From Glaciecola punicea ACAM 611 (GTDB lineage: Bacteria > Pseudomonadota > Gammaproteobacteria > Enterobacterales > Alteromonadaceae): a stretch of DNA of 64,000 nt. The stretch covers positions 124,001-188,000 of the forward strand of contig NZ_BAET01000030.1 in assembly GCF_000252165.1 (NCBI RefSeq). The letters run 5' to 3'. The stretch's first letter is position 1, and the number at the start of each line of letters is the position of its first letter. Both the position numbers and the translations under genes were made by a program. Below the pieces are notes generated by a model, which saw only the letters and a program-made list of their open reading frames with translations, was not told the DNA's origin and did no database searches. Below, in pieces: positions 17,832-27,615 of this stretch.

Positions 17832-18087
17832 TTACTTTATTTTGGGCTTCATCATCATTCCTACAGCCACCAAAATAAGTGTGAGTCCAGCCGCGTGGTA
17901 AATCGTAAAAGCTTCATCCAAAAGGATAACGGCAAATATCGATGTTATTACTGGGCCACAGGTACCGACAATACTGGTGAGTTCTGGGCCAATTTTATGT
18001 ATAGCTTCTGCCACAAGCAGTGAAGGAATAACTGTACAGAAAAATGCAAAACCAGCGACAACTAAGAAGGCGTGGTTTGAAACGTGC
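17832..18087 (-). pseudogene. 3' fragment of an EamA transporter gene (copy 1)
   Basis: The minus strand reads AEAIHKIGPELTSIVGTCG and ends MMMKPKIK, identical in protein to the C-terminus of the intact EamA gene at 49304-50218, with only two base differences noted over about 270 bp. Homology stops sharply at GAAACGTGC (18087), the same breakpoint as in the third copy at 55129. It has no start of its own. Confidence 0.85.
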
Positions 18088-18233
18088 TAGCGTTAATTTG
18101 TCTTCTACTCAAATACAAGGCATAAAATTTAGTCAGTCGTTATTCACCTTATAAATTTTACAATACTGTAGTTATTCATATTAACCGTTAAGATGAATAG
18201 GTAATTAATCAACTTGGTATAACGTGTGTTGAC

Positions 18234-18527
18234 AATTGCCGGTGTCGTTTGTATTGTGTTGTTTGCTGCATTGCCAACACAGCTATCATCCTTGATTGAC
18301 CTACTTGGACCAAAGTCTGGCAGAACGTAAGAAGCTTTTCGACTGGTCACTAGACGGTTTTTGCATGCAAAAGGAGCGAAATACTGCCTTGATTTTACAA
18401 TAACCGAACGGCCGGTTCTCGCTCAAAACGGACTGTCGAAGCATCGATTACTTATAACGGCTTGCCGCTCTCTCCTGCTTAACTTTATTACAAACAAAAT
18501 TTTCGCCGTGTCCTCTCAAACCAAATT
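18234..18527. other. junction DNA between the left repeat and the integrase remnant
   Basis: No gene is called. A plus-strand stretch from about 18230 to 18329 reads VLFAALPTQLSSLIDLLGP and then GPKSGRT before a stop, which could be the last residues of an unidentified membrane protein. The rest shows nothing recognisable. Confidence 0.3.
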
Positions 18528-18886
18528 CTATTTTTGTTTACTAATCTCCTCACCCAACACTCGATCCCAAGTTTCAATAGTAGCCGTTTTTTTCTCCAAA
18601 TACTCATGCATATCATAGAGCTTTGCTGAAACATCTTGTGCCGCGTGATTGTTAAGCTTATCTAAATCTGTTTTTGGAATACCTAGCGCTGTCATGTTAG
18701 TTTTGCAAGAGCGCCTTATGTCGCGGACAATAAAAAATGGAAAGCTTCGGTTTTGAGTTCTGAATCTTCCAACTGCTTTAGTTAGTGTAGTTCTAACGAC
18801 TGACACGTTAAAGGGGTGCGAAATGTCAAATACAGCGATTGAAATAATATCAGTTAAATAGTTCCATTCAATAAATCCGCATTATG
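18528..18886 (-). pseudogene. tyrosine-recombinase (phage/island integrase) C-terminal remnant
   Basis: The minus strand contains FFIVRDIRRSCKTNMTALG (box with the catalytic Arg), KTDLDKLNNHAAQDVSAK and LYDMHEYLEKKTATIETWD, matching the end of site-specific tyrosine integrases (HDLRRT ... LNH ... YDRHDY-x-EK ... W). The frame is open for about 110 codons upstream to a TAA near 18886, so the N-terminal arm- and core-binding domains are missing. Its position immediately inside the left copy of the duplication suggests the edge of an old genomic island. Confidence 0.75.
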
Positions 18887-18893
18887 GAATAAA

Positions 18894-18907
18894 TGACACC
18901 GGTGTTT
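18894..18907. promoter_or_regulatory. weak LacI-type operator copy
   Basis: TGACACCGGTGTTT keeps the ACACCGGTGT palindrome of the site found upstream of the LacI gene, with one poor half. It lies 415 bp before the large TonB receptor gene. Confidence 0.3.
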
Positions 18908-19101
18908 TTTAACGATAATTTCGCGTCAGCTTAGATAGATAAAATAAATGAAATATTGTTTTTACAGCAGCTGAAAATTATTTTAACTATACCTAAGCCA
19001 TATCAAATATCAAAAAAATTATTTTAAAATCAATAAAATCATATATTTATAGCATTAATACAATAAAAAGCATAAAATTTACAATTGCTTTACAAATTGA
19101 A

Positions 19102-19145
19102 TTGACATTTAAAATAAAATAAATTACTTTATGATACCGGTGTCA
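19102..19145 (+). promoter_or_regulatory. predicted promoter and LacI-type operator of the large TonB receptor
   Basis: TTGACA (19102-19107) is followed after 17 bp by a poor -10 (TACTTT, 19125-19130) and directly by TGATACCGGTGTCA (19132-19145), a 14-bp near-palindrome one base from the perfect TGATACCGGTATCA upstream of the LacI gene at 40240. The operator overlaps the expected transcription start, so binding would repress. About 160 bp of leader follow; no other gene is seen in 18887-19308. Confidence 0.55.
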
Positions 19146-19308
19146 ATTATGGTTTTATTTTTGAAACCTCGGGTTAAAAACATCCTTGTGATATCGAATT
19201 GGTTTTAGCCACTATCGCCTTTGATAGCAAACCAGAGTCATACGACCCAGTTAAAATCAATGAGTAGAACTTTAATTATAAAATGAATGAACTATTGGGA
19301 GATGCATT

Positions 19309-22185
19309 ATGGTAAACAAGGTGAACAAAGTAAGCAAAGCGGTATTAATGAGTCTATTTTTCTCCGGTGTGGCGGTCTCTCAAGAGGTCTTTTCTGATGA
19401 ATCTAGCCAAGAACAAGAAATAGAGAAAGTATCAGTAGTAGGCGTTAGGTCGTCACTTGAGGCCGCACTCTTTAATAAAAGATACGCAGATTCCATTCAA
19501 GACGGTATTTCGGCCGACGATGTTGGCAAATTTCCCGACTTGAATTTAGCTGAATCACTCCAGCGAGTAACAGGTATTCAAATGGACTACGCTGGTGATG
19601 AGGGAGAGCGAAGAGAGGGTCGTATTGCAATACGCGGTTTGCCAGTAAATTATGCTATAACCACATACAACGGACAAATATTAGCAGCTCCAAGGCCAGA
19701 CCTTGGCTTCAGTTTCGGTAACATCGAATCAAGTGTTATTTCTGCTGTGAATGTTATTAAAACTCCTACGGCAAAGATGGATGAAGGTGGTCTCTCAGGC
19801 ATAATTGATATTCAATCAAAACGCGCACTCGATATCAGTGAAGACTATTTTTCTGCAGGAATAAAAGGCACCTACGAAACTCTGACGGATGATATATCAC
19901 CTGGTTACTCGTTTGCATTTGGCAAAAAAATACTCGATGACAAGCTTGGTATTGTTGCTTCATTAGCCATGGCAGAACAAAAATTTAGAGGCGATGTAAT
20001 ACGCGTTAATAGATATAGTTCTAAAGATTTAAATGATGATGGTTTGGCAGATATATATACGCCATCTGAAATACGCATACTCTCTAGAAAAACTGAAGGT
20101 GACAGAATATCTGCAACTCTAGGATTAGAATACGCCGTAACTGAAAATCTTAAACTAGGTTTAAATGGACTTTATGTGGATGATCCTTTTACCCATGATT
20201 GGATGATGGGTCAGATTGATAAGGCAAAGATTACGGAAGTGCTCGACACGGTTACAAACGATACCTTTGGAACAACAGTAACACGATTAAATATGGTGAA
20301 CCCTCGAGTTAGAAATCAACAGCGCATAATTGATGTTGACAACAAAACACAAGCAATTACAGCAGATTTTGAATGGGAAAGGCACAATTGGATTGTAACG
20401 GGTGCGATACATAGAGCAAAAGCAAGTCAATTATCTACTGGTGCTATTGCACGTCGCCAACTTAGAGATGGAACGGGCAACGGTATAAACTTACTGATTG
20501 ATACTGGAGCTGGTAACGTTGATAACTTTATTTTTAAAGATTCAACAGGGGCATTATCTGATCCAAGTTCATATGCTGTAAGTGGATGCTCAGCTGCTGA
20601 AATATCTAGAGGAGACTCACAAAGTAAGTGTGTAACCTCTAGCTCAGGTGTTGGAGATTGGTTTTTAACGTACGACTCGGGTCATGAGTTTGATTCTACG
20701 GATGAAGAAAATGCTTTTCAAGTAGATGTAGAGTACACATTTGATGATTCAGTCATTGAAAGTGTTGAAACCGGATTTAAACTCAGACAATCTGAACAGT
20801 CGTTTGTCCGTCCCGAATGGGCACTGCCAAACAATGAATTCGACTACAGCACCATACCTGACGGTGGTTCATTAATTTCCCTCAATGATTTTACTTCAGC
20901 GACTGGTTTTTTTGATGGTCGGTTAGGCAACCAAATTGATAACTTCTATTTTCAAGATGGTGCAACGATGCGTCAAGCACTTGTTGGCGACAGAACCTTT
21001 TCTGGTAACACCTTCGATGGACTTCCTTTACCTGCTGATGGAGGTGATATAGCAGGTACATTCAGTTTAACAAATCGGGATATTTTATCAGTCTATGCAA
21101 TGGCTAACTTCAATTTTGAAAAGGGTTCTATAGATCTACCTATCCGGGGTAACATTGGCTTGCGGTATGTCGATACCAAAAGGGAAACTGATGCATTTCG
21201 TGATAATAATGGTAATTTAGAACCGATTACTGCAAAAACAGACTTCAGTCATGTACTACCATCTTTAAACGTCACTTGGGCAATTCAGAATGACTTACTG
21301 TTGCGGGCTGCTTTTTCTGAAACTATTGTTAGACCGCATGCTACAAATTTTGGGGTAGGTCAAAACGTTGATGTTAATTTAACAGCAGAAGCTACGGACA
21401 GTATAAATATTGAGCTCGGAAATCCAGAGCTAAAACCTTTTGAATCAACTTCCTTCGATCTTTCTTTAGAGTGGTACGCTGAAAACGGTCCCACGATCAC
21501 GATGGCTTATTTTCAAAAAGAGATTTCCAATGGTTTCGATGATCGAATTCTTTGTCCTAGCAATCTTGCAGATATACAGGCACTTGAAAACACGAGATTA
21601 GATAGTTTGCTTTCAGGACCATTGTCGTTTAACTCAAGTGGTATATGCTCTGATCCTAGTGGTGCAGAAGTACTGATCACTGATCAAGTTAATAATTCTG
21701 ATAGTTTTGATATTTATGGTTTTGAAATTGGACTATTGCAAAGCTTCGACTTCATTGATATCCCTATCATTCGTAATATGGGTTTACAAGCTAACTACAC
21801 TTACATTGATACAAGTGAGGGCCCTGATAGAGATTCAAGTGGTAATAACTTACCTCTTGCTGGCGTCTCTAAGGACACAGTCAACCTTATCGTTTTTTAT
21901 GAAGTAGAGCAATTTGCAGTGCGACTAGCTTATACAGCTCGAAGTGAATATTTTGACAAGACAACGAGCACAGTTTCTGGAGATAACAGATTTATTGATA
22001 AACAAGATCGATTAGATGCTCAAATATCATACAGTCCAAAACAAATTGATAATCTATTTCTAACGTTAGAGGTGTTCAATTTGACGAATGAGCAATTCTA
22101 CGCTTACCAAGGAACTGAAAGTAGATTTAGAGAAGCAAGAGAAGTCGGTCAAACGGTGTCCTTCCAAGCACAATATAAGTTTTAA
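19309..22185 (+). CDS. TonB-dependent receptor, carbohydrate-uptake type
   Basis: A 958-residue outer-membrane receptor starting at ATG after GGGAG. Signal peptide in the first ~25 residues, then VVGVRSSLEAALFNKRYADS and ADDVGKFPDLNLAESLQRV, the hallmark of the long Caulobacter/Xanthomonas-type receptors (TIGR01782-like) that take up oligosaccharides. The plug continues RIAIRGLPVNY and IKTPTAKMDEGGLSGIIDI; the barrel ends VSFQAQYKF. Divergent in style from the siderophore receptors of this window. Its place at the head of the uronate locus and a LacI-type operator upstream argue that it imports uronate-containing oligosaccharides. Followed by a strong terminator, so transcribed alone. Confidence 0.85.
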   Translation: MVNKVNKVSKAVLMSLFFSGVAVSQEVFSDESSQEQEIEKVSVVGVRSSLEAALFNKRYADSIQDGISADDVGKFPDLNLAESLQRVTGIQMDYAGDEGERREGRIAIRGLPVNYAITTYNGQILAAPRPDLGFSFGNIESSVISAVNVIKTPTAKMDEGGLSGIIDIQSKRALDISEDYFSAGIKGTYETLTDDISPGYSFAFGKKILDDKLGIVASLAMAEQKFRGDVIRVNRYSSKDLNDDGLADIYTPSEIRILSRKTEGDRISATLGLEYAVTENLKLGLNGLYVDDPFTHDWMMGQIDKAKITEVLDTVTNDTFGTTVTRLNMVNPRVRNQQRIIDVDNKTQAITADFEWERHNWIVTGAIHRAKASQLSTGAIARRQLRDGTGNGINLLIDTGAGNVDNFIFKDSTGALSDPSSYAVSGCSAAEISRGDSQSKCVTSSSGVGDWFLTYDSGHEFDSTDEENAFQVDVEYTFDDSVIESVETGFKLRQSEQSFVRPEWALPNNEFDYSTIPDGGSLISLNDFTSATGFFDGRLGNQIDNFYFQDGATMRQALVGDRTFSGNTFDGLPLPADGGDIAGTFSLTNRDILSVYAMANFNFEKGSIDLPIRGNIGLRYVDTKRETDAFRDNNGNLEPITAKTDFSHVLPSLNVTWAIQNDLLLRAAFSETIVRPHATNFGVGQNVDVNLTAEATDSINIELGNPELKPFESTSFDLSLEWYAENGPTITMAYFQKEISNGFDDRILCPSNLADIQALENTRLDSLLSGPLSFNSSGICSDPSGAEVLITDQVNNSDSFDIYGFEIGLLQSFDFIDIPIIRNMGLQANYTYIDTSEGPDRDSSGNNLPLAGVSKDTVNLIVFYEVEQFAVRLAYTARSEYFDKTTSTVSGDNRFIDKQDRLDAQISYSPKQIDNLFLTLEVFNLTNEQFYAYQGTESRFREAREVGQTVSFQAQYKF

Positions 22186-22216
22186 ATTTAACCGATCCAT
22201 CAGCTCAGTTTTGCCT

Positions 22217-22250
22217 CCCCCCTCTTAACTAGATAGCTTTAAGAAGGGGG
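22217..22250 (+). terminator. terminator after the large TonB receptor
   Basis: CCCCCCTCTTAA (22217-22228) pairs with TTAAGAAGGGGG (22239-22250) over 12 bp with one mismatch, followed by ATATTTTAT. About 30 bp after the stop codon. Confidence 0.7.
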
Positions 22251-22597
22251 ATATTTTATCGGGTCGGTGATATATTTTTCAGTAGTGTTTCCGCGGATAT
22301 TGAAATCAGACAAGCCAATTTGACAACGAGTATGTGTTTGTTAAGCGCTTTTGGCAAACCTTTTTGCATGAGCTGAGTTCGAATTAATCATTACTGCCAA
22401 TATAAATATCATAACTGTTTCCTATATTGTGCCCAGAGCCGTATTTTCCGGAGCTTGTTTAAAACAACACGGGGGAATCAATTTAGAAACGGTAGCTGTG
22501 TTTTATTAAGTTAAATAGGACATGAAACAAGAGGTTACGTTTTGTAAAAAATTATTAACGTCTAGTCTCGTGATGAGCAGTTAAGGATAGGCATAGT
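22251..22597. other. leader of the first TRAP operon
   Basis: No gene. CAGACAAGCCAATT at about 22307-22320 contains one good half (GCCAATT) of the GntR-type operator described for other promoters of this locus. The region presumably holds the promoter for dctP-dctQ-dctM and the genes behind it. Confidence 0.35.
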
Positions 22598-23605
22598 ATG
22601 AAAAAGCGTAAATTTTTGAGAGTGACAGCGTCGATAGTAATGACGCTGTCAATAATTTTTTTTATGAGCGCAGCAGCCTTTGCTGAAATTATCATCAGGG
22701 TGACGTTACAATTACAGGAATCACACCCATTAGGTGAAAACCTTAAGTCATGGAAAGAGATTGTTGAAAGAGATAGCAACGGTCAATTAAAAGTGCAGAT
22801 TTTTCCTTCAGCACAATTGTTTAAAGATAACTTTGTAGGGCAAGCGGTTGGTGCAGGCGCAGTGCCAATGGGAACCGCCTCGCTTTCAAGTTTTGCTGGC
22901 GATGTTCCTGCAGTAGATTTCGTGTTTTTGCCTTTCATGATGGACAGTCCAGCAAAAATAGAAGCAGTAACCAATGTAAATAGTCCAATTAGAAAGATTA
23001 TTGATACTGCTATATTAGAGGCAACAAACAACAAAGTATTATGGTGGCAGAGCTACGGTAGAACGGTTTACTTATCAAATAATACGCCGTTTAGGACACC
23101 AGGTGAAATTAAAGGTAAAAAAATACGCACGTTCGGGCGCCTGCTCGGCTGGACAGTAGAGGCCTTAGGTGGAGCACCTACTTTAATGTCAGGCTCTAGG
23201 CAATTTCTAGCTTACCAACAGGGTGCTGTTGACGGTGGAGTTACCGGTATCACCGCAGTAAAGTCGCGGAAGCTGTATGAAGTTATGGACTATTTGAATC
23301 TGACCTATGATTCTAATATTGAATTTGTAGCAATAATGAATAATGATTTTTTCGAAAATTTGTCGCTTGCACACCAAGACATAATAGAGAAAGCGTCGTT
23401 GATTGTGGAAAAACAATTACGCCAAAAAATTACTTTTTTAGAAGAGTCTGCATTAGAAGCAATCAAAGATGAAATAGTCATAGTTGAGCTTTCAGATGAA
23501 GAGAGAGAGCAATGGCGCGAGGCCACAAAAGATGTTGTCACTCGCTTCATCAACGAAGGTGGCCCACTCGCGCAAGATGTCGTTAGTCTACTCAATAAAC
23601 TTTAA
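22598..23605 (+). CDS. dctP: TRAP transporter solute-binding protein DctP (system 1)
   Basis: A 335-residue periplasmic binding protein. Signal peptide to about residue 30 (MSAAAFAE). Ligand-side elements are the core GEIKGKKIRTFGRLLGW with the carboxylate-binding Arg, then FLAYQQGAVDGGVTGI. The GGVT after VDG differs from the GAENN of the second system, so the two probably bind different acids. It delivers an organic acid to the DctQM membrane complex. First of a run of six close-set genes (dctP, dctQ, dctM, CoA-transferase, lyase, uxuB). The neighbouring CoA-transferase and lyase suggest a branched or hydroxylated carboxylate as substrate; this is inference. Confidence 0.85.
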   Translation: MKKRKFLRVTASIVMTLSIIFFMSAAAFAEIIIRVTLQLQESHPLGENLKSWKEIVERDSNGQLKVQIFPSAQLFKDNFVGQAVGAGAVPMGTASLSSFAGDVPAVDFVFLPFMMDSPAKIEAVTNVNSPIRKIIDTAILEATNNKVLWWQSYGRTVYLSNNTPFRTPGEIKGKKIRTFGRLLGWTVEALGGAPTLMSGSRQFLAYQQGAVDGGVTGITAVKSRKLYEVMDYLNLTYDSNIEFVAIMNNDFFENLSLAHQDIIEKASLIVEKQLRQKITFLEESALEAIKDEIVIVELSDEEREQWREATKDVVTRFINEGGPLAQDVVSLLNKL

Positions 23606-23616
23606 AGGTCTTATCG

Positions 23617-24129
23617 ATGAGCATTGTTCAAGTAGTAGATAAAATATCAGAGGTTGCGGGAAAATTAGCCGCTTGGCTTTTTGTATTAATAGCCTTGAGT
23701 ATCAGCTATGAGGTGGTTGTGCGTTATTTTTTTAATAGGCCAACTATTTGGGTAGATGAAGTGTCAACGATCGCGCAGGTATGGGCGACCTATCTAGGTG
23801 CTGCCTATATTTTAAAAAGAAGGAAATTGATTGTGGTCGAATTAGTGTTTCACGACACCATGACATTAACCCGTAAAATATCCGAAAGTTTCGCGTTACT
23901 GGTAATCGTTTGTGTGTGCCTGATTGCGGTTCGTTATGGTTACTCAGAATGGCTAGATAAAACCCTTAAAGGCGCAACGTCAGCCTCCTTTCTTGCCACT
24001 CCTAAATGGGCAACATTGTCTTGTATATGGATTGGATTTGGGTTGCTGTGCTTACAGTCGATAGTTGAATTATGGCGGATTTGGACCGTGGGTATTCCTG
24101 ACTCTGAAAAATCTTTAGGAGCGCATTGA
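23617..24129 (+). CDS. dctQ: TRAP transporter small membrane subunit DctQ (system 1)
   Basis: A 170-residue inner-membrane protein with four hydrophobic segments. The family signature is visible in SYEVVVRYFFNRPTIWVDEV and WATYLGAAYILKRRKLIVVE. It scaffolds the DctM permease. Spacing is 11 bp from dctP and 3 bp to dctM, so it is operonic. Confidence 0.85.
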   Translation: MSIVQVVDKISEVAGKLAAWLFVLIALSISYEVVVRYFFNRPTIWVDEVSTIAQVWATYLGAAYILKRRKLIVVELVFHDTMTLTRKISESFALLVIVCVCLIAVRYGYSEWLDKTLKGATSASFLATPKWATLSCIWIGFGLLCLQSIVELWRIWTVGIPDSEKSLGAH

Positions 24130-24132
24130 GTC

Positions 24133-25404
24133 ATGGAAATTCTCATAATATTAATCATTTTGTTAGGCTTGTTAATATTGCGGGTGCCGGTTGCTTTCGC
24201 TCTGGCCTCATTAGGTATTGGTATGCTCTGGCTGAAAGACCTGCCTTTGGTAGCGGTGCCAATAAAATTGTATGACACTATGGACAGTTTTGAATTATTA
24301 GCGATTCCAATGTTTTTACTAATGTCGAACATTCTGTTAAAAGGCAATGTGGGTAAAGATCTCTTTGCTGCCGTACAGGTATGGGTAGGGCACTGGCCTG
24401 GTGGCCTCGCCGTCGCAACCATTCAAAGCTGTACGCTTTTTTCTGCTATTTCTGGCTCTTCGGTGGCCACGGCAGCAACGATTGGCACAATTGCTATTCC
24501 TGAAATGGAAAAGAGAGGATATGAAAAGCCATTTATCATGGGGCAATTGGCAGCAGGCGGCACACTTGGAATATTGATTCCGCCTTCTATTCCACTGATT
24601 TTATACGGTATGTTAACAGAAGTTTCTATTCCCGCACTCTTCTTGGCTGGCATTGGACCGGGCTTATTCTTGGCTTTTATTTTTATTATTTATTCGATGA
24701 TCCATGCAAAAACCAAGGGGACTGCTCAGACGTTAACAAGAGTTCCATTGGTGGATAGGTTGAAGATAACACTAGTCGCTTTTCCTACGGTTTTTCTGGC
24801 GGTATGTATAATTGGCTCCATCTATGCAGGTGTAGCTACGCCATCTGAAAGCGCCGGTATTGGTTTTGTACTGGCTGCTTTAATGACGGTGCTTATGGGT
24901 CGAATGAACTGGCGTCTTTTTAAGCAGGCCGTTTATGAAAGCCTTGATACCACGCTGATGATTTTTCTCATTATAGCAGGTGCTAAGATTTTTTCTTATG
25001 CCATTACGCTGTATTTAATACCACAGACAGTCAGTAGTTTTTTAACCACACATATTAGCGATCCAGCACTTTTTATACTGGCAGTTGGAATTGTGTTACT
25101 TATTGTTGGCTTTTTTCTCGAATCAATTTCTATGCTCCTGATCATGGTTCCGGTGCTTTACCCAGCATTGCAAGCTATGGGAATAGATCCCCTGTGGTTC
25201 GGTATATTTTTTGTAGTGTTGATTGAAACAGCGCTAATTACCCCGCCAGTAGGCTTAAATTTGTTTGTTATTCAAGCCGTGGGCAATGCAAAGCTAGAGG
25301 ATGTTGCTAAGGGCGCGTTACCTTTTGCAGTAATTATGCTGGGTATGGCTTTTCTACTTTGGTTTTGGAAGGATTTAGCGCTATATATCCCACGAACATT
25401 TTAA
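24133..25404 (+). CDS. dctM: TRAP transporter large permease DctM (system 1)
   Basis: A 423-residue protein with about 12 hydrophobic segments. DctM hallmarks: AIPMFLLMSNILLKG, CTLFSAISGSSVATAATIGT, and IPPSIPLILYGMLTE with its partner ITPPVGLNLFVIQAVG near the end. It is the Na+-coupled translocation subunit of the inner-membrane TRAP complex. Four bases separate it from the widest reading of the CoA-transferase frame. Confidence 0.88.
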   Translation: MEILIILIILLGLLILRVPVAFALASLGIGMLWLKDLPLVAVPIKLYDTMDSFELLAIPMFLLMSNILLKGNVGKDLFAAVQVWVGHWPGGLAVATIQSCTLFSAISGSSVATAATIGTIAIPEMEKRGYEKPFIMGQLAAGGTLGILIPPSIPLILYGMLTEVSIPALFLAGIGPGLFLAFIFIIYSMIHAKTKGTAQTLTRVPLVDRLKITLVAFPTVFLAVCIIGSIYAGVATPSESAGIGFVLAALMTVLMGRMNWRLFKQAVYESLDTTLMIFLIIAGAKIFSYAITLYLIPQTVSSFLTTHISDPALFILAVGIVLLIVGFFLESISMLLIMVPVLYPALQAMGIDPLWFGIFFVVLIETALITPPVGLNLFVIQAVGNAKLEDVAKGALPFAVIMLGMAFLLWFWKDLALYIPRTF

Positions 25405-25438
25405 CGGCTTGATAGTGGATATAAGGAAAGGAAATATT

Positions 25439-26677
25439 TTGAGAGAGAGTCAATCTGATATGAAAGTAGGACCCCTAGCTGGTCTTAAAGTCCTTGAGTT
25501 AGGCAATTATGTTGCTGCACCATTTTGTTGCCGTCTTTTGGCTGATTTAGGCGCAGAGGTTATAAAAGTTGAGCCGCCGAGAACTGGAGACCCTGTCCGT
25601 GCTTGGGGCGAAATGTTAGATGAAAAATCTATTTGGTGGTCGATGCATGGGCGTAATAAGAAATGCATTACGCTTAACTTGAAACATGAAAAGGCAACAG
25701 CACTTGCTAAAAAATTGGTTGCCCAATCTGACATTGTTGTTGAGAATTACAGACCAGGTCAGCTTGAAAGTTTTGGTTTAGGACCGAGCGTGATTGAAAA
25801 AATCAGGCCGTCCTGCATCTTGGTTCGTATTTCAGGCTATGGACAAAGCGGTCCGTATAAATCCAAAGCAGCGTTTGGTTCGATCGGAGAAGCGGTGGGA
25901 GGTATACGTTATCTGACAGGTTATCCTAAAGATATCAGTGACCTATCGTCGGTTAGGACAGGGGTTTCCATTGGCGATAATATAGCTGGGCTTTACGGTG
26001 CGTTTGGCGCATTGTCGGCTTTAACCGAAGTGAGAACGAACCCAACTGACACGTCGTTGCGCATAGTCGACGTTGCTTTAACAGAAAGTATATTAAGTAT
26101 GTTAGATGGCTGTATTCCTGAATATAGTGTCACCGGCAAAATCCGAGAGCCTGCGGGTCCAGCACTTTCAACAACAGCGCCTAGCAATGCTTATAGATGC
26201 CTAGATGGCGTTGATATTTTGATTGCAGCAAATTCAAGTTCTTTATTTATCAATCTTTGCAGTGTGATGGAAAAAGAGTCGTTAGCAAGCGACCCGCGCT
26301 TCATAACCAACAGCAAGCGAGTAGAGTATATGTCGCTTTTAGATACGGAGATCAAGCAATGGACGAAGCAACGTACAAGTAATGAATTGATAAATATACT
26401 TGAAAAATCAAATATTCCTTGTTCAAAGATTTTCACGGTCGAAGATATCGTCAACGATCCCCAATATAAAAGCCGCATGGCTATTCAGTTAGTGAGAGAC
26501 AACTTTCTTGGTATAGATGTTTTGCAAACGGCTCCAATGCCTTTTTTTTCTGATGGTAAAAACGGATCGGTTCGATGGGCTGGGCCCACCATAGGGCATC
26601 ATAATAAGGAAGTTTTATCTGCTTTACTGCAGGAAGGTGATGATTTGAGTATGCTGGAAAAACAGGGTGTTTTATGA
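25439..26677 (+). CDS. CaiB/BaiF (family III) CoA-transferase
   Basis: About 412 residues from the TTG at 25439, chosen because AAAGGA lies 6 nt upstream; an ATG at 25460 is the alternative. Family features: LAGLKVLELGNYVAAPFCCR, LGAEVIKVEPP, NKKCITLNLK, VVENYRPGQLESFGLG, SGYGQSGPY. At the position of the formyl-CoA transferase Asp nucleophile the sequence reads AAFGSIGEAVGG, i.e. Gly/Ser with a nearby Glu, as in one subgroup of the family. It would activate a carboxylic acid to its CoA ester using another acyl-CoA. The stop overlaps the ATG of the lyase gene (ATGA): the two steps are coupled. Confidence 0.82.
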   Translation: MRESQSDMKVGPLAGLKVLELGNYVAAPFCCRLLADLGAEVIKVEPPRTGDPVRAWGEMLDEKSIWWSMHGRNKKCITLNLKHEKATALAKKLVAQSDIVVENYRPGQLESFGLGPSVIEKIRPSCILVRISGYGQSGPYKSKAAFGSIGEAVGGIRYLTGYPKDISDLSSVRTGVSIGDNIAGLYGAFGALSALTEVRTNPTDTSLRIVDVALTESILSMLDGCIPEYSVTGKIREPAGPALSTTAPSNAYRCLDGVDILIAANSSSLFINLCSVMEKESLASDPRFITNSKRVEYMSLLDTEIKQWTKQRTSNELINILEKSNIPCSKIFTVEDIVNDPQYKSRMAIQLVRDNFLGIDVLQTAPMPFFSDGKNGSVRWAGPTIGHHNKEVLSALLQEGDDLSMLEKQGVL

Positions 26678-27582
26678 AGCAAATAGAAATTGTAGATGTG
26701 ACCGCTCGTGACGGCTTTCAATCGGTAGTGCCGTGGATTGCTACTAATCAAAAAATTAGAATTATCCGTAAGCTTTTTGAAACAGGTTTGCGCCGTATGG
26801 AAGTTGGTGCGTTTGTGAGCCCAAAACATGTACCTCAGATGAAAGACGCTTTACGGATACATGGCGGCCTGCAAGATTTAAACGGTGCAAGTTTATATTA
26901 TTTGGTACCAAATCCTGAGGGGCTGCTGCGCGCAGCCCAGGCCGGTGTCCAGAATTTTTCTTATGTTATTTCAGCCTCAAATGCTCATAATTTGGCGAAT
27001 ATAGGCCGTTCTATTGATAGCTCAGTCCAAGAACTAAAAGTAGTATGGCCAGAAATAGAAGCTAGGGTTACAAGTTTTAAGCTTGCCCTGTCTACATGTT
27101 TTTATTGTCCTTTTAATGGGGAGGTGTTAATAGCAGACGTTATCAATATTGTTGAAAAAGTCCGAAGATTTACTGGAGCCATTGAAGTGGATATTTGTGA
27201 CACAACAGGTAGAGCAACACCGGACAAAGTTGAGCGGCTCTTCGGTGCTTTGTTTGAGCGTTTTTCTGGTAATGATATGCAATGGGCCTTTCATGGGCAT
27301 GATACTTACGGACTAGGTGTTGCCAATGCGATTGCAGCCTATAAAGCTGGTGTTCGCGTTGTTGAGGGTTCGACTGGCGGGTTGGGAGGCTGTCCTTTTG
27401 CTCCTGGGTCATCGGGTAACACGGCAACGGAAGACCTTGTTTTTGCGTTTGAAGCTATGGGAATTAAGACTGGAATTGACCTTAGATCTTTATTATCTGT
27501 TGCTGATGAAATTGTGAATCTGGATGGCGTGACCGTCGGCGGTCATATTCGTAACATTCCCAGAGATCGCGTTTTCAATTAA
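26674..27582 (+). CDS. HMG-CoA lyase-like enzyme (HMGL/DRE-TIM)
   Basis: A 302-residue TIM-barrel lyase. DVTARDGFQSV carries the DRE-TIM acid and Arg, HGHDTYGLG the metal-binding histidines, and GGLGGCPFAPGSSGN the HMG-CoA lyase signature with the catalytic Cys loop. Members cleave 3-hydroxy-3-methylglutaryl-CoA or relatives such as citramalyl-CoA to acetyl-CoA plus a keto acid. Preceded with a 4-bp overlap by the CoA-transferase and followed 33 bp later by uxuB. Together, TRAP import, CoA activation and C-C cleavage form a complete small pathway for one acid; which acid cannot be told from sequence. Confidence 0.82.
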   Translation: MKQIEIVDVTARDGFQSVVPWIATNQKIRIIRKLFETGLRRMEVGAFVSPKHVPQMKDALRIHGGLQDLNGASLYYLVPNPEGLLRAAQAGVQNFSYVISASNAHNLANIGRSIDSSVQELKVVWPEIEARVTSFKLALSTCFYCPFNGEVLIADVINIVEKVRRFTGAIEVDICDTTGRATPDKVERLFGALFERFSGNDMQWAFHGHDTYGLGVANAIAAYKAGVRVVEGSTGGLGGCPFAPGSSGNTATEDLVFAFEAMGIKTGIDLRSLLSVADEIVNLDGVTVGGHIRNIPRDRVFN

Positions 27583-27615
27583 ATCGAAAACGCAAAAACA
27601 AGATAAGAGAACAGT

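Larger units (their letters stand above)
15193..18233. repeat. left copy of a ~3 kb direct segmental duplication
   Basis: From ACTGTTGCGAG near 15193 to about 18233 this block matches 52075-55274 in the same orientation. It carries a leader, Fur box, TonB receptor gene, a hairpin, 170 bp of identical flank, an EamA 3' fragment and ~145 bp of shared tail. The receptor genes have exactly the same length and sit 36930 bp apart. The right copy has about 48 extra bases in the leader and about 130 extra bases before the EamA piece. Space between the HAD gene and the receptor (15066-15531) holds only this leader. Confidence 0.9.

Noticed and set aside
23240-23256. ACCGGTATCA inside dctP as a LacI operator
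   Set aside because: Internal to a conserved coding stretch (GVTGIT) and only a partial palindrome.
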